Assembly: GCA_046349515.1 (NCBI GenBank)
Contig: JAXMCE010000023.1
Location: 1 to 36,219, forward strand
DNA from: JBGPGW01 sp046349515
GTDB taxonomy: Bacteria; Pseudomonadota; Alphaproteobacteria; CADEGL01
Length of the DNA: 36,219 nt
Direction: 5' to 3'
The notes beneath the pieces were generated by a model, which was given only the letters and a program-made list of their open reading frames with translations, did no database searches and was not told where the DNA came from. Both the position numbers and the translations under genes were made by a program. Within the stretch, counting starts at the first letter, position 1. Each line of letters starts with the position of its first letter. Positions 1 to 8,223 of this stretch are shown in pieces.

Positions 1-1197
1 AAGCGCACGATCTCGATCGACGAGAACTACATGTTCACGATCACCGATCGTGTCGAGAATGCCGGCCCGGCGCCGGTTTCGCTCTACCCCTTCGGCCTCA
101 TCTCGCGCTGGGAGACGCCGGCGACGGCTGGGTTCTACATCCTTCACGAAGGGCCCATCGCGGTCCTCAACAACCAGCTGGACGAGCCCAACTACAAGGA
201 CCTGAAGGAAGACAAGGCGATCAAGAAGACGAGCGGCACCGGCGGCTGGGTGGGGCTCACTGACAAGTACTGGATGGTCGTGCTCGTCCCGGAAAAAATC
301 GAGCGGCTCGAAGCCAATTTCACCTACCAGGGACGCAACGGCCACGACAAGTACCAGGTGGACTACATCGGAACCGAAGCGCGCGCGGTGGCGCCGGGCG
401 AATCGGTCGAGATGCACAGCCTCATGTTCGCAGGCGCCAAGCAGGTTCCGCTCCTCGACACCTATGCCCAGAAATACGGCATCGAGAAGCTCGATCGCGC
501 CGTCGTGTTCCGCTGGCTCTATTTCGTCGCGCGACCGCTGTTCTACGGCCTCCTCGAGATCAACAAGGTCACGGGCAATTTCGGCCTCGCCATCCTCGTG
601 CTGACCGTCTTCGTCAAACTCCTGTTCTTCCCGCTGGCGAACAAATCCTACCGCTCGATGAGCCGCATGAAGGCGCTTCAGCCGGAGCTGACGAAGCTCC
701 GCGAGCGCTACGCCGAAGACAAGCAGCGCATGCAGCAGGAGATGATGGCGCTCTACAAGCGCGAGAAGGTCAATCCGGCCTCCGGCTGCCTGCCCATCCT
801 CGTGCAGATCCCGGTCTTCTTCTGCCTCTACGAGGTGCTCTACGTCACGATCGAGATGCGCCACGCCCCGTTCTTCGGCTGGATCAAGGACCTGTCGGCG
901 CCGGATCCCACGACTCTTTTCAACCTCTTCGGACTCATCGCCTATCAGCCGCCGCACTACCTCATGATCGGGGCATGGCCGCTCATCATGGGCGTGACCA
1001 TGTTTCTCCAGCAAAAACTCAATCCGCAGCCGCCGGACCCGATCCAGGCGCGCCTGTTCCTCATGATGCCGGTGATCTTCACCGTGATCCTGGCATCCTT
1101 TCCGTCGGGCTTGGTCATCTACTGGACGTGGAACAACCTCCTCTCGATAGCGCAGCAATGGGTGATCATGAAGCGGACCAAGTCCGCGAAGCGCTGA
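1..1197 (+). CDS. yidC: Membrane protein insertase YidC, 5'-truncated by the window edge
   Basis: YidC/Oxa1/Alb3 insertase that inserts and folds inner-membrane proteins, alone or with SecYEG. The reading frame is open from base 1, so the gene starts upstream; 398 residues are visible and roughly the first third of a usual Gram-negative YidC (part of the periplasmic domain) is missing. Visible are the end of the periplasmic beta domain, then the conserved membrane core from about residue 165 with the FGLAILVLTVFVK segment. The groove position that is Arg in E. coli appears as Lys (about visible residue 206), followed by PLANKSYRSM. A coiled cytoplasmic hairpin follows (LQPELTKLRERYAEDKQRM), then NPASGCLPILVQIPVFF and the last helices ending FPSGLVIYWTWNN. 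The next gene, engB, starts inside its 3' end. Identity is very secure; the ATG at base 31 is internal, not the start. Confidence 0.97.
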   Translation, partial: KRTISIDENYMFTITDRVENAGPAPVSLYPFGLISRWETPATAGFYILHEGPIAVLNNQLDEPNYKDLKEDKAIKKTSGTGGWVGLTDKYWMVVLVPEKIERLEANFTYQGRNGHDKYQVDYIGTEARAVAPGESVEMHSLMFAGAKQVPLLDTYAQKYGIEKLDRAVVFRWLYFVARPLFYGLLEINKVTGNFGLAILVLTVFVKLLFFPLANKSYRSMSRMKALQPELTKLRERYAEDKQRMQQEMMALYKREKVNPASGCLPILVQIPVFFCLYEVLYVTIEMRHAPFFGWIKDLSAPDPTTLFNLFGLIAYQPPHYLMIGAWPLIMGVTMFLQQKLNPQPPDPIQARLFLMMPVIFTVILASFPSGLVIYWTWNNLLSIAQQWVIMKRTKSAKR

Positions 1198-1850
1198 GCG
1201 AGCGAGGCGAGCCGTCGGAGGAGGCGGTCGAGGAAGGCCGCCGGCTCTTCGCCCGCCCTTGCCTCTTCATGGCCGGCGCGGATTCGGTCGCTGCCCTCCC
1301 CCCGGCGATCCTTCCCGAGGTCGCGTTCACCGGCCGATCGAACGTCGGCAAATCGAGTCTCCTGAACGCCCTCGTGGGCCAGAAGTCGCTCGCCCGAATC
1401 TCGCGCACGCCCGGCCGGACGCAGCAGATCAACTTCTTCCGTCTCGACGGGCGGCTCGACCTCGTCGATCTGCCGGGCTACGGGCATGCCCGCGTCGCCA
1501 AGACGGCCCAGTCGGCCTGGACGGATCTCACCCGCGCCTATCTCCGCGGACGCGCGACATTGCGCCGCGTCCTCCTGCTCGTCGATGCGCGCCACGGGCT
1601 CAAGCCCACCGACCGCGACTTCATGGCCCTGCTCGACCGGTCCGCCGTCTCGTATCAGATCGTGCTGACGAAGGCCGACGCGCTCCCGCCCTCGGCGCGG
1701 GTCATCATGCGAGAGGCCGTCGAGCGCGAGAGCGCCCGGCACGGCGCGGCCTTTCCCATCGTCGCGCTCACGAGCGCCCGGAGCGGCGAAGGCATCGAAC
1801 ATTTGCGCGCGAGCTTGGCCGCGCTGGCGAGCCCGGAGCCATTGCGATAG
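1158..1850 (+). CDS. engB: Ribosome biogenesis GTP-binding protein YsxC/EngB (YihA)
   Basis: Essential TrmE-Era-EngA-EngB-type GTPase needed for large ribosomal subunit assembly. All G motifs are visible in the 230-residue product: G1 GRSNVGKSS at 59-67, the TPGRT segment near 84, G3 DLPG at 104-107, G4 TKAD at 171-174, and G5 TSA near 205. The start is taken at the ATG at 1158, which overlaps the yidC 3' end by 40 bases. It includes the N-terminal helix EEAVEEGRRLFARPC that alphaproteobacterial EngB proteins carry before the G domain. A later ATG at 1269 would remove that helix and is less likely. An in-frame extension further upstream lies entirely inside yidC and looks like shadow sequence. 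The gene sits between yidC and argB, a typical alphaproteobacterial arrangement, and is probably co-transcribed with both. Confidence 0.95.
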   Translation: MGDHEADQVREALSERGEPSEEAVEEGRRLFARPCLFMAGADSVAALPPAILPEVAFTGRSNVGKSSLLNALVGQKSLARISRTPGRTQQINFFRLDGRLDLVDLPGYGHARVAKTAQSAWTDLTRAYLRGRATLRRVLLLVDARHGLKPTDRDFMALLDRSAVSYQIVLTKADALPPSARVIMREAVERESARHGAAFPIVALTSARSGEGIEHLRASLAALASPEPLR

Positions 1851-1860
1851 AGTCCCACGC

Positions 1861-2772
1861 ATGGTCGACGCGAAAGACATCGGCGACATCAAGCACTGGC
1901 TGCGCACGGCGCAGACCATCAGCGAGGCGCTGCCCTATCTGAGGCGCTACTCTGGCACGACGTTCGTCGTCAAATATGGCGGCCACGCGATGGGCGACGA
2001 GGGAGCCGGCACCAATTTCGCGCGCGACATCGTCCTCCTGAAGCAGGTCGGCATTAACCCGGTGGTCGTCCATGGCGGCGGCCCCCAGATCGGCCACATG
2101 CTCGAGCGCCTCAAGATCAAGAGCGAATTCGTCGACGGACTCCGCGTCACCGACGCAGCCACGGTCGAGGTCGTCGAGATGGTGCTGTCCGGCACGATCA
2201 ACAAGCAGATCGTGGCGCTCATCAATTCCGTGGGCGGGCGCTCGATCGGGCTGTCTGGCAAGGACGGCAATCTGATCGTCGCGCAGAAATTGCGGCGGAC
2301 CAAGAAGGACCCGGAATCGAACATCGAGAAAGTGCTCGACCTGGGCTTCGTGGGCGAGCCCAAGACCATCCACGCGGATGTCCTCACCCTCCTGGCCAAG
2401 TCCGATGTCATTCCGGTCGTGGCGCCGGTCGGCTTCGGAGAGGACGGGCAGACCTACAATATCAACGCCGACACCGCCGCGGGCGCGATCGCAGGCGCCC
2501 TTGGCGCCAAGCGTTTCTACCTCCTGACCGATGTGCAAGGGGTGCTCGACAAGTCGGGCGCCCTCATTCAGGAGATGACGATCGGCCAGGTCCAGGAGCG
2601 CATCGCCGACGGCACGATCAAAGGCGGCATGATCCCCAAGGTCGAGACCTGCGTCGACGCGGTCAAACGCGGCGTTGAAGCGGCCGTCATCCTCGACGGT
2701 CGCGTGCCGCATGCGCTTCTTCTCGAGATTTTCACGGCCCGCGGCATCGGCACGCTCATCCGCGCCGGTTGA
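1861..2772 (+). CDS. argB: Acetylglutamate kinase ArgB
   Basis: N-acetyl-L-glutamate kinase of the amino-acid kinase family; it phosphorylates N-acetylglutamate in the second step of the acetylated arginine pathway in the cytosol. The 303-residue length fits the family. Key motifs are FVVKYGGHAM around residues 36-44 (phosphate-binding Lys38 and Gly-rich loop), HGGGPQI at 71-77, DGLRVTD at 92-98 (acetylglutamate side), INADTAAGAIAG near 200, and GGMIPKVETC near 255 (ATP site). The ATG at 1861 is ten bases after the engB stop with no strong ribosome-binding site, suggesting coupling to upstream translation. It is convergent with the EAL gene, whose stop lies 27 bases away. The extended N-terminus suggests the arginine-sensitive hexameric type, but feedback control cannot be shown from sequence. 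Confidence 0.97.
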   Translation: MVDAKDIGDIKHWLRTAQTISEALPYLRRYSGTTFVVKYGGHAMGDEGAGTNFARDIVLLKQVGINPVVVHGGGPQIGHMLERLKIKSEFVDGLRVTDAATVEVVEMVLSGTINKQIVALINSVGGRSIGLSGKDGNLIVAQKLRRTKKDPESNIEKVLDLGFVGEPKTIHADVLTLLAKSDVIPVVAPVGFGEDGQTYNINADTAAGAIAGALGAKRFYLLTDVQGVLDKSGALIQEMTIGQVQERIADGTIKGGMIPKVETCVDAVKRGVEAAVILDGRVPHALLLEIFTARGIGTLIRAG

Positions 2773-2799
2773 GGCGCAGCGCGAAAGGCCGGGCGGCTG

Positions 2800-3879
2800 T
2801 TAGACCGTCGTGCGGGTGAGATCGCCCGCCGCCATCCATGCCGTGTCGTGCTGGTCGAAGGCCACGGACGGCTTCCCGAACAGATAGCCCTGCCCGTAGG
2901 TGATGTGGCATTCCCGGATGACGTCGAGGTGCGAACGGTCCTCCACCATCTCGGCGATCGTATCGATGTCGAGCTCGTGGAGGAGGCCGGCCATGGCCTT
3001 CAAGAACCGGGCGCCTTCGGGCGTGGCGCCAGCGTTCTTGACGTAGCCGCCGTCGATCTTGACCGCATCGACCTGCAGTGCCCGAAGGTACTGGAAGGCC
3101 GCCGAGCCCGCGCCGAAGTCGTCGAGACAGACGGTGTGACCCGCGGCCCGCAGGCCCTGGATGAACTGGTTCACCGAGGCGAGATCGTTGATCTTGGCCG
3201 TCTCCGTCACCTCGAAGGCGAGGCGGCCGCGAAACTCTCCGTAATGCTCAAGGAGGGATTCGAGGGCCGAACTGAAGGATGGAGTCTCGAGTGAGCCCGC
3301 GGAGAGATTGACGGCGACACTGCACTCCGGGGCGTTCTCCGATGCCAGGACGTCGAGCACCTTTCGGCACATGGCCAGGTCGAATTCGTGGATCAGGCCG
3401 ATGTTCTCGGCAAAGGTGATGAATTCGTACGGCGCCACGTCGAGCTTCGCGCGGTTGAAACGAACGAGGGCCTCGAAGTGATGGACCCGCCCTGTCGCCA
3501 GATTGATGATCGGCTGGTAGGCGACCTCGAACCCGCCGCCGGCGACGAAGGTGCGGAACCGGTCGAGCCGGAAGGCGGCCTCCTGTGAGAGCGCCTGCAG
3601 ATTGTCGGCCAGATCCGAGATGGAAAGTCCCGTCCCGCGGCGGTGACTGTACTGCCCGATCGTGTGAATGAACGCGCGCGCAAGCTCGTGCTCGCTCAGG
3701 GGCCCGCCGGCGACTTCATGGCTCGCCGGCAACCGCCTGTCGAGAATGCGATGGGCGAAGTCGCCCAGGCCGTTCTTCAGCTGCGACAGGGCAGACGGAG
3801 GCGCAGCTCGGCCGTCATCGACCCACACCTGTTCTGGGTCGGGTGGCTGCCATGACTGAATAGGCTGCCCCAACGGCAT
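2800..3879 (-). CDS. Stand-alone EAL-domain protein, probable cyclic-di-GMP phosphodiesterase
   Basis: A 359-residue protein with one EAL domain from about residue 112 to 345. The EAL signature is intact (HHFEALVRF, Glu136). The other expected catalytic or metal-binding residues are also present: Asn191 in VNLS, Glu223 in FEVTE, Asp253-Asp254 in DDFGAG, Lys274 in VKIDG, Glu310/Glu313 in IAEMVE, and Gln330 in YGQGYLFGKP. An active phosphodiesterase hydrolysing c-di-GMP to pGpG is therefore likely. The first 110 residues have no recognisable sensor domain, signal peptide or membrane segment, and no GGDEF motif. Residues 60-110 resemble the helical lead-in often found before EAL domains. The start at 3879 is supported by an AGGTG ribosome-binding site seven bases upstream. 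The gene lies opposite to its neighbours, between argB and the nucleotidase-dap genes. Target process unknown. Confidence 0.9.
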   Translation of the reverse strand: MPLGQPIQSWQPPDPEQVWVDDGRAAPPSALSQLKNGLGDFAHRILDRRLPASHEVAGGPLSEHELARAFIHTIGQYSHRRGTGLSISDLADNLQALSQEAAFRLDRFRTFVAGGGFEVAYQPIINLATGRVHHFEALVRFNRAKLDVAPYEFITFAENIGLIHEFDLAMCRKVLDVLASENAPECSVAVNLSAGSLETPSFSSALESLLEHYGEFRGRLAFEVTETAKINDLASVNQFIQGLRAAGHTVCLDDFGAGSAAFQYLRALQVDAVKIDGGYVKNAGATPEGARFLKAMAGLLHELDIDTIAEMVEDRSHLDVIRECHITYGQGYLFGKPSVAFDQHDTAWMAAGDLTRTTV

Positions 3880-4079
3880 TCGATCACCTGCGTTCCAGCA
3901 TTGCGCCCGGGCCGGCCGGCGCCGACACGGTCCATGCGAGTCTCCGCCGACGATAGGCGGGAGTCGTTAATCATTCATGATCAATCGGGCACGATCGACC
4001 GCATGCCCTTCCCACCTTGCGAACCGCGCGCGCCGGACGCAGATTAGCCAAACATTAATCACAAAGGATCGGCCCCGCG

Positions 4080-4751
4080 GTGCGCGACGCATTCGAGAGC
4101 TGGGTCTTCGACCTCGACAACACGCTTTATCCGTCGCGTTGCGATCTCTTCTCCCAGATCGACGCGCGGATGCGTGCGTTCATCGTCGCCACCCTGGGGG
4201 TCGACGAGACCGAGGCCCGCGCACTGCAGAAGGGCTACTTCCACAGCCACGGCACGACCTTGCGGGGCCTCATGGACCATCACGGCACCGACCCCGAGGC
4301 GTTCATGGGTTTCGTGCATGACATCGACCACAGCGTCGTGCCGGCCGATCCGGCCCTCGATTCGGCGCTCGCACGCATCGAGGGCCGCAAGATCATCTTC
4401 ACCAACGGCTCCGTCGCCCATGCCGAACGCGTGCTGGAGCGACTCGGCATCCCGCACCATTTCGAGGCCATCTTCGACATCAAGGCCGCCGCCTACGTCC
4501 CGAAACCATCGATGGTCTCCTACGAGACCTTCATTCGCACTTTCGGCCTCGATCCGCGCCGCGCGATCATGTTCGACGACGCCGCGCGCAATCTCGAGCC
4601 CGCTGCGGCCCTCGGCATGACCACAGTGTGGGTGAGAACGGAGTCGGCCTACGGCAGGGAAGGGTCCGATGGCGACCACGTCCACCACGTGGCGGCGGAC
4701 CTCGTCAGCTGGCTGGACGAGGCACTCGACACGCGATCGCACAGCACCTGA
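4080..4751 (+). CDS. HAD-family pyrimidine 5'-nucleotidase (SDT1/PHM8-like)
   Basis: A 223-residue haloacid-dehalogenase hydrolase of the pyrimidine 5'-nucleotidase group, which dephosphorylates nucleoside monophosphates or similar substrates in the cytosol. HAD motif I is FDLDNTLYPS (Asp11 nucleophile, Asp13), motif II IIFTNGS, motif III Lys in YVPKPS, and motif IV IMFDDAARN. The DNTLYP version of motif I and the four-helix cap (HGTTLRGLM) are typical of this group, which sits between argB and dapD in many alphaproteobacteria. The start is a GTG at 4080 with AAGGA at 4064-4068; no ATG fits. It is probably transcribed from the AT-rich patch around 4040-4060, together with or separately from dapD 120 bases downstream. 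The exact physiological substrate is uncertain. Confidence 0.88.
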   Translation: MRDAFESWVFDLDNTLYPSRCDLFSQIDARMRAFIVATLGVDETEARALQKGYFHSHGTTLRGLMDHHGTDPEAFMGFVHDIDHSVVPADPALDSALARIEGRKIIFTNGSVAHAERVLERLGIPHHFEAIFDIKAAAYVPKPSMVSYETFIRTFGLDPRRAIMFDDAARNLEPAAALGMTTVWVRTESAYGREGSDGDHVHHVAADLVSWLDEALDTRSHST

Positions 4752-4871
4752 CACGACATTGACACCTCGGGGACCCTGGCCCATCTTCGGCCCGACGCCG
4801 CGCCGGATCTGCCTCGATCGGCGAGCGCGGCCTCGCCCCGAGACGCCACGATCGCAACGAGTGAGCCCACA

Positions 4872-5735
4872 ATGAACCGCGCCGAACTTCAATCAACCAT
4901 CGAGGCGGCCTGGGAAGGCCGCAACGACGTCTCGCCCTCGACACAAGGCAAAGTGCGCGACGCGGTCGATGCGGCCCTCGATGCCCTCGATTCGGGCGCT
5001 GAACGCGTCGCCGTCAAGACAGAGGGCAAATGGCACGTCAACCAGTGGCTGAAGAAGGCCGTGCTGCTGTCCTTCCGCCTCAACGACATGACGACGATCG
5101 CCGGCGGCCCCTCGGACTCCGCGCGGGGGCATTCAAGCTGGTTCGACAAGGTGCCATCCAAATTCGCCGGCTGGGACGAGGCGCGGTTCCGCGCGGCCGG
5201 ATTCCGCGCGGTCCCCAACTGCGTCGTGCGCCGCTCGGCTTTCATCGCGCCGGGTGTCGTGCTCATGCCGAGCTTCGTGAACATCGGCGCCTATGTCGAC
5301 AGCGGCACCATGGTCGACACCTGGGCCACTGTCGGCTCCTGCGCGCAGATCGGCAAGAACTGCCACATCTCGGGCGGTGCCGGCATCGGCGGGGTCCTCG
5401 AGCCGCTTCAGGCCGATCCGGTCATCATCGAAGACAACTGCTTCGTCGGCGCGCGCAGCGAGGTTGCGGAGGGCGTGATCGTCGAGACGGGCGCCGTTCT
5501 CGCCATGGGCGTCTATATCGGCGCCTCGACCAAGATCGTCGATCGCGCCACGGGCGAGGTGCACTACGGGCGCGTCCCCGCCTACTCGGTCGTGGTTCCC
5601 GGCTCCTTGCCGGGCGGCCCGGGCTCCGGCGGCAGCAACAGCGCATCGCCCTCGCTCTACTGCGCCGTGATCGTGAAGAAGGTCGACGAGCGCACGCGCG
5701 CCAAGACCTCGATCAATGAACTCTTGAGGAACTGA
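4872..5735 (+). CDS. dapD: 2,3,4,5-tetrahydropyridine-2,6-dicarboxylate N-succinyltransferase DapD
   Basis: Succinyl-CoA-dependent acyltransferase of the succinylase branch of lysine and diaminopimelate synthesis; cytosolic homotrimer. The 287-residue length fits. The N-terminal helical domain (about 1-105) contains KWHVNQWLKKAVLLSFRL. The left-handed beta-helix of hexapeptide repeats follows (about 110-250), with VVLMPSFVNIGAYVDSGTMVDTW, ISGGAGIGGVLEP and EDNCFVGARSEV in order, ending in the CoA-site loop PGSLPGGPGSGG. The ATG at 4872 is preceded only by a weak purine stretch. Its stop overlaps the start of dapE by one base (TGATG), so the two enzymes of the same pathway are translationally coupled. 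The 120-base leader contains a 7-base inverted repeat (4766-4772 with 4836-4842), which could structure the mRNA. Confidence 0.97.
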   Translation: MNRAELQSTIEAAWEGRNDVSPSTQGKVRDAVDAALDALDSGAERVAVKTEGKWHVNQWLKKAVLLSFRLNDMTTIAGGPSDSARGHSSWFDKVPSKFAGWDEARFRAAGFRAVPNCVVRRSAFIAPGVVLMPSFVNIGAYVDSGTMVDTWATVGSCAQIGKNCHISGGAGIGGVLEPLQADPVIIEDNCFVGARSEVAEGVIVETGAVLAMGVYIGASTKIVDRATGEVHYGRVPAYSVVVPGSLPGGPGSGGSNSASPSLYCAVIVKKVDERTRAKTSINELLRN

Positions 5736-6901
5736 TGGCGCACCTCGTCGATCCGGTCCTGCTGTCCCAGGCGCTCATCCGCTGCCCGAGCGTCACGCCC
5801 ATCGATGCGGGCGTGCTCGGGACCGTGCAGAAAGAGCTGGAGGCTCTCGGCTTCACCTGCCACCGGCTTAAATTCTCCGAGGTCGGAACCGACGACGTGG
5901 ACAACCTCTACGCGCGCATCGGCAGCGGCTCGCCGCATTTCTGCTTTGCCGGCCACACGGACGTCGTTCCCGTGGGCGACCAGAAAGCCTGGTCAACCGA
6001 TCCCTTCGGCGCCGAGATCGTGGGCGGCAAGCTCTACGGCCGCGGCGCCGTCGACATGAAGAGCGCCGTCGCCTCTTTCACAGCCGCCGTCTCCCGTTTC
6101 CTTGCCGAGCGCGGCCGCGATTTCAAAGGCTCGATCAGCCTCCTCATCACCAATGACGAGGAAGCCGTCTCCATCAACGGAACGCGCAAGGTCCTCCAGT
6201 GGATGGCGGAGCGCGGCGAGACGATCGATGCCTCGATCGTGGGCGAGCCGACCAATGCCAAGGCGCTCGGCGACATGGCGAAGATCGGCCGCCGAGGCAA
6301 TGCGAATGCCTATCTCACCGTCTACGGCGCGCAAGGGCACACCGCCTATCCCCACCTCGCCGACAATCCGATCCCGCGGCTCGGACAGATGCTGGTCGCG
6401 ATCACCGGCGAGGCCATCGACAAGGGCACGGAGCATTTCCAGCCGACCATCCTTCAGGTCACGAGCGTCGATGTCGGCAATCCGGCCTTGAACGTGATCC
6501 CGGCCAAGGTCGAAGTGAAGATGAACTCGCGGTTCAACACCCTTCAGACGCCGACGACGCTGGAACGGTGGCTTCGCGAGCGGCTCGACCGCGTGACGGC
6601 TGCAGCCGGCGGGCGCTACGACCTCACGGTCGAGGGCAACGGCGACGCGTTCCTGACGCCGGAAGGGCCGCTGTCGGATCTCGTCGCAGGCGTCGTGCAC
6701 CAGATGCTCGGCCGGCGGCCCGAACTGACCACGACCGGGGGCACCTCGGACGCCCGCTTCATCAAGGACTATTGCCCGGTCATCGAGTTCGGCCTCGTCG
6801 GCCAGACCATGCACAAGGTGGACGAGAACACGAACGTCGACGACGTGCGCAGACTCGCCGACGTCTACAAGGCGGTCCTCGACGGCTACTTCCCGGGCTG
6901 A
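5735..6901 (+). CDS. dapE: Succinyl-diaminopimelate desuccinylase DapE
   Basis: M20-family dinuclear zinc amidase that removes succinate from N-succinyl-LL-diaminopimelate, three steps after DapD, supplying lysine and peptidoglycan precursor. The 388 residues fit. Zinc-site motifs are GHTDVVPVG (His), GRGAVDMKSA (bridging Asp), TNDEEA (catalytic Glu and metal Glu), GEPTNA and, near the C-terminus, QTMHKVDEN (His). The dimerisation lid domain lies between, including GRRGNANAYLTVYG and the substrate segment TGGTSDARF. The ATG shares a base with the dapD stop and has TTGAGGA just upstream, so the start is firm. The stop in turn shares its last base with the start of the next gene, a membrane protein, giving a tightly coupled three-gene set. 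Confidence 0.97.
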   Translation: MAHLVDPVLLSQALIRCPSVTPIDAGVLGTVQKELEALGFTCHRLKFSEVGTDDVDNLYARIGSGSPHFCFAGHTDVVPVGDQKAWSTDPFGAEIVGGKLYGRGAVDMKSAVASFTAAVSRFLAERGRDFKGSISLLITNDEEAVSINGTRKVLQWMAERGETIDASIVGEPTNAKALGDMAKIGRRGNANAYLTVYGAQGHTAYPHLADNPIPRLGQMLVAITGEAIDKGTEHFQPTILQVTSVDVGNPALNVIPAKVEVKMNSRFNTLQTPTTLERWLRERLDRVTAAAGGRYDLTVEGNGDAFLTPEGPLSDLVAGVVHQMLGRRPELTTTGGTSDARFIKDYCPVIEFGLVGQTMHKVDENTNVDDVRRLADVYKAVLDGYFPG

Positions 6902-7467
6902 TGATCGGCGCGGCGGAGATCGCGCGCGCGATCCGTGGCGCGTTTCGCCTGCTTCGGCTCGATCCGCGCGGCCTCGACGATTTCGACGCGACGCTCGAAG
7001 GGTTCTGGCGTTCCTTCACCGCCGCGTTCCTGACGGCGCCGGCCTATGCGGTGCTGGTGGTGCTCGAGTTCTCGGCTAAGGCCGGGGAGACGGGCGAAAT
7101 CGACTGGTTCCGCGTCTTCGCCGTCCGCGGCATCGCCTTCGTCATCGGCTGGGTCGCCTTCCCGCTCGTCATGCACACCCTCGCCCAGGCCATGGGCCGA
7201 AGCGGCGCCTATTTCCGTTTCATGGTTGCCTACAATTGGGCGTCGGTTCCGCAGATGATCCTTTATCTGCCTGTCGAGCTCGCGCGCTCCGCCTGGCCCG
7301 AGCCGGCCGCTCCGTTCGCGCTCATCGCCCTCGCCGCGATCCTCTTCTACCAATGGTTCATTGCGCGCACGGCGCTGGCGGTCAGCGGGCTGCTGGCGGG
7401 CGGGGTCGTCGCTGTCGACGTCGTGCTCTCGCTCGCCATCGCGGCGGTCGCGGACGCGCTCATCTAG
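6901..7467 (+). CDS. Conserved multi-span inner-membrane protein of unknown function, coupled to dapE
   Basis: A 188-residue hydrophobic protein; I recognise no enzyme family. Likely membrane segments are at about residues 38-57, 72-93, 108-125, 138-155 and 160-185, with a short amphipathic, arginine-containing N-terminus (IARAIRGAFRLLRL). The middle segment RFMVAYNWASVPQMIL is the most distinctive stretch. Its Phe-x-x-Tyr-Asn-Trp pattern resembles small alphaproteobacterial membrane proteins encoded near dapE and truA, and is weakly reminiscent of Yip1-type membrane domains. The ATG at 6901 uses the last base of the dapE stop codon, so translation is probably coupled. It is convergent with truA across ten bases. 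A role in envelope or lysine/DAP metabolism is only a guess from position. Confidence 0.75.
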   Translation: MIGAAEIARAIRGAFRLLRLDPRGLDDFDATLEGFWRSFTAAFLTAPAYAVLVVLEFSAKAGETGEIDWFRVFAVRGIAFVIGWVAFPLVMHTLAQAMGRSGAYFRFMVAYNWASVPQMILYLPVELARSAWPEPAAPFALIALAAILFYQWFIARTALAVSGLLAGGVVAVDVVLSLAIAAVADALI

Positions 7468-7477
7468 GCTGGCCCTC

Positions 7478-8215
7478 TCAGTAGTCGACGCGGACGAGAT
7501 AGAGGCCGTCCGGCGGCGCTGTCGGACCGCCCGCGGCCCGGTCCTTGGCCTCGAGAGCCGTCTTGACGTCGGAAGGCGTCCAACGCCCCTCGCCCACCAG
7601 TTTGAGCGTGCCGACCATGTTGCGAACCTGGTGGTGCAGGAACGACCGCGCTTCGGCGACCACGCGGATCTCGTCCCCCTCACGGCGGACTTCGAGCACG
7701 TCGAGCGTCTTCACGGGCGAGCGCGCCTGGCACGACGTCGCCCGGAAGGTGGTGAAGTCGTGCCGGCCCAGGAGCATCCGCGCCGCCGCACTCATGGCCT
7801 CCGCATCGAGAAGCGGCCCCACATGCCAGGCGCGATGGACGTCGAGCGCCAGCGGCGAACGGCGGTTGACGATGCGATAGAGGTAGACGCGCCGGCGTGC
7901 ATCGAGCCGCGCATGGAAGTCTTCCGCCGCGCGAACCGCTTCCACGATCACGACGGGCAACGGTTTCAAGTGGAAATTCACCGCATCGCGGAGCGTGTCC
8001 TCTGAGGTATCCCGCTCGAGGTCGACATGGGCGACCTGCCCGAGAGCGTGGACGCCCGCATCCGTGCGCCCCGCCGCATGGAGCCGGACGGTCTCCCCGC
8101 AAAACCGCTCGATCGCAACCTCGATCGCCTCCTGGACCGAGAGGCCATTCGCTTGCCGCTGCCAGCCCACGAAGCCCGAACCATCGTACTCCAGTCTCAG
8201 GCGGTAGCGCGGCAT
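7478..8215 (-). CDS. truA: tRNA pseudouridine(38-40) synthase TruA
   Basis: Pseudouridine synthase that isomerises uridines 38-40 in the anticodon arm of tRNAs. The 245-residue product has the family N-terminus RYRLRLEYDGSGFVGWQRQ and the catalytic loop AAGRTDAGVHALGQ with catalytic Asp52. It also has the NFHLKPLPVVI segment, the conserved RRRVYLYRI strand, HDFTTFRA and the C-terminal FLHHQVRNMVGTL. Length and motif order are normal. It is the last gene of the minus-strand set def-fmt-truA, starting eight bases after the fmt stop, so one transcript is likely. All three products serve translation (formyl-Met-tRNA synthesis, deformylation and tRNA modification). Confidence 0.97.
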   Translation of the reverse strand: MPRYRLRLEYDGSGFVGWQRQANGLSVQEAIEVAIERFCGETVRLHAAGRTDAGVHALGQVAHVDLERDTSEDTLRDAVNFHLKPLPVVIVEAVRAAEDFHARLDARRRVYLYRIVNRRSPLALDVHRAWHVGPLLDAEAMSAAARMLLGRHDFTTFRATSCQARSPVKTLDVLEVRREGDEIRVVAEARSFLHHQVRNMVGTLKLVGEGRWTPSDVKTALEAKDRAAGGPTAPPDGLYLVRVDY

Positions 8216-8223
8216 GGCAGCAC

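Noticed and set aside
4752..4871. Lysine riboswitch ahead of dapD
   Set aside because: The leader is too short and lacks the conserved multi-helix L-box core; only one simple inverted repeat is visible.
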